From: Actinomycetota bacterium | Lineage (GTDB): Bacteria; Actinomycetota; Actinomycetes; Streptosporangiales; Streptosporangiaceae | NCBI GenBank assembly: GCA_003168295.1 | Contig: PMST01000629.1 | Location: 1-5,889, forward strand | DNA: 5,889 nucleotides | Direction: 5' to 3' | In this document: one piece after another, positions 5,448 to 5,889 of the stretch | Layout: each line of letters begins with the position of its first letter | How positions within the stretch are numbered: the first letter of the stretch is position 1 | Made by a program: the position numbers and the translations under genes | The notes under the pieces: generated by a model | What the model was told of the DNA's origin: nothing | The model's database searches: none | What the model saw: only the letters and a program-made list of their open reading frames with translations

Positions 5448-5889
5448 CCAGCCGGGAAGCGGGCCACGCGGTCCTGGGCGGATCGGCGCCGGCGCAGCAG
5501 CGGACGGGCCGGCCGCTGCCGTTTGGCGATGAGCGGCATTTGCAGGCCCACCAGTGGCTCGTGGATGAGGCCTACCTGCTCGACTCGCAGGAGTACGAGG
5601 CCTGGCTGGACCTGCTGACCGACGACATCCACTATCACATGCCCGTCAGGGTGACCACGGCGCTCGGCGCCGGCTTCGACACCGCCCCGGGCATGGCGCA
5701 CTTCGACGAGGACAAGTACTCGCTGTCCCGGCGGGTCGCGCGGTTCATGACCGAGCATGCCTGGACCGAGGACCCGCCGTCGCGGCAGCGTCATTTCGTC
5801 ACGAACGTAAGGACATTCGCGACCCAGGACGCGGATCACATCGTCGCCGAGTCGGCGGTGCTGCTGTTCCGCAGCCGGGGCGACGTCAA
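5444..5889 (+). CDS. Ring-hydroxylating dioxygenase, beta (small) subunit, 3' end missing
   Basis: From the ATG overlapping the alpha stop, the frame is open for 148 codons to the window end. Family features are DEAYLLDSQEYEAWLDLLTDD followed by IHYHMPV (41-68), HFDEDKYSLSRRVARF (86-101), and PPSRQRHFVTNV (111-122), the most recognisable stretch of ring-hydroxylating beta subunits. These have an NTF2-like fold, carry no metal centre and stabilise the alpha3beta3 oxygenase, sometimes influencing substrate range. The family is usually about 160-190 residues, so roughly 20-40 residues are likely missing. The first ~30 residues are a Gly/Ala/Gln-rich extension before the conserved core. The 4-bp overlap implies coupled, near-stoichiometric translation with alpha. 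Confidence 0.93.
   Translation, partial: MTSREAGHAVLGGSAPAQQRTGRPLPFGDERHLQAHQWLVDEAYLLDSQEYEAWLDLLTDDIHYHMPVRVTTALGAGFDTAPGMAHFDEDKYSLSRRVARFMTEHAWTEDPPSRQRHFVTNVRTFATQDADHIVAESAVLLFRSRGDV

Overview
The window is G+C-rich DNA with strong G/C bias at codon third positions, 4-bp ATGA stop/start overlaps between co-oriented genes, and GntR/YtrA-type and IclR-type regulators. This is typical of an actinomycete chromosome; genus cannot be fixed from the sequence. There are seven genes, two of them cut by the window edges. No tRNA, rRNA, CRISPR array or mobile element is visible.

Region 1 (1-2239, + strand) is a tightly overlapped regulator/transporter operon. It holds the 3' part of a short GntR-family (YtrA-like) repressor, an ABC ATPase and a six-helix ABC permease. 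Both junctions are ATGA overlaps. A large, nearly perfect hairpin (287-333) lies in the last codons of the GntR gene and ends 2 nt before the ATPase ATG, so it covers the ATPase ribosome-binding region. The permease converges on the next gene across an 11-bp gap with a small GC-rich stem at the boundary.

Region 2 (2251-5889) looks like part of an aromatic or cyclic-compound catabolic locus. On the minus strand lie a short-chain dehydrogenase/reductase (SDR) and, downstream of it in the same direction, an IclR-family regulator. Divergently on the plus strand lie the alpha and beta subunits of a Rieske non-heme iron ring-hydroxylating dioxygenase; beta is cut by the window end. The expected logic is that the dioxygenase makes a cis-diol, the SDR may re-oxidise it to a catechol-type product, and the IclR protein senses substrate or product. 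Ferredoxin and reductase partners are not in the window and may lie downstream.

The most interesting signal is in the 190-bp divergent intergenic region (3896-4085). It carries two copies, in opposite orientation, of a three-half-site element, CAGAA-N5-WTCTG-N5-CRGAA. Half-sites are exactly 10 bp apart, and each copy lies 23-28 nt before one of the divergent start codons and overlaps or abuts a plausible promoter. This palindrome-plus-third-repeat layout matches the architecture known for IclR-family regulators of aromatic catabolism such as PcaU, so I propose these are the operators of the adjacent IclR protein.
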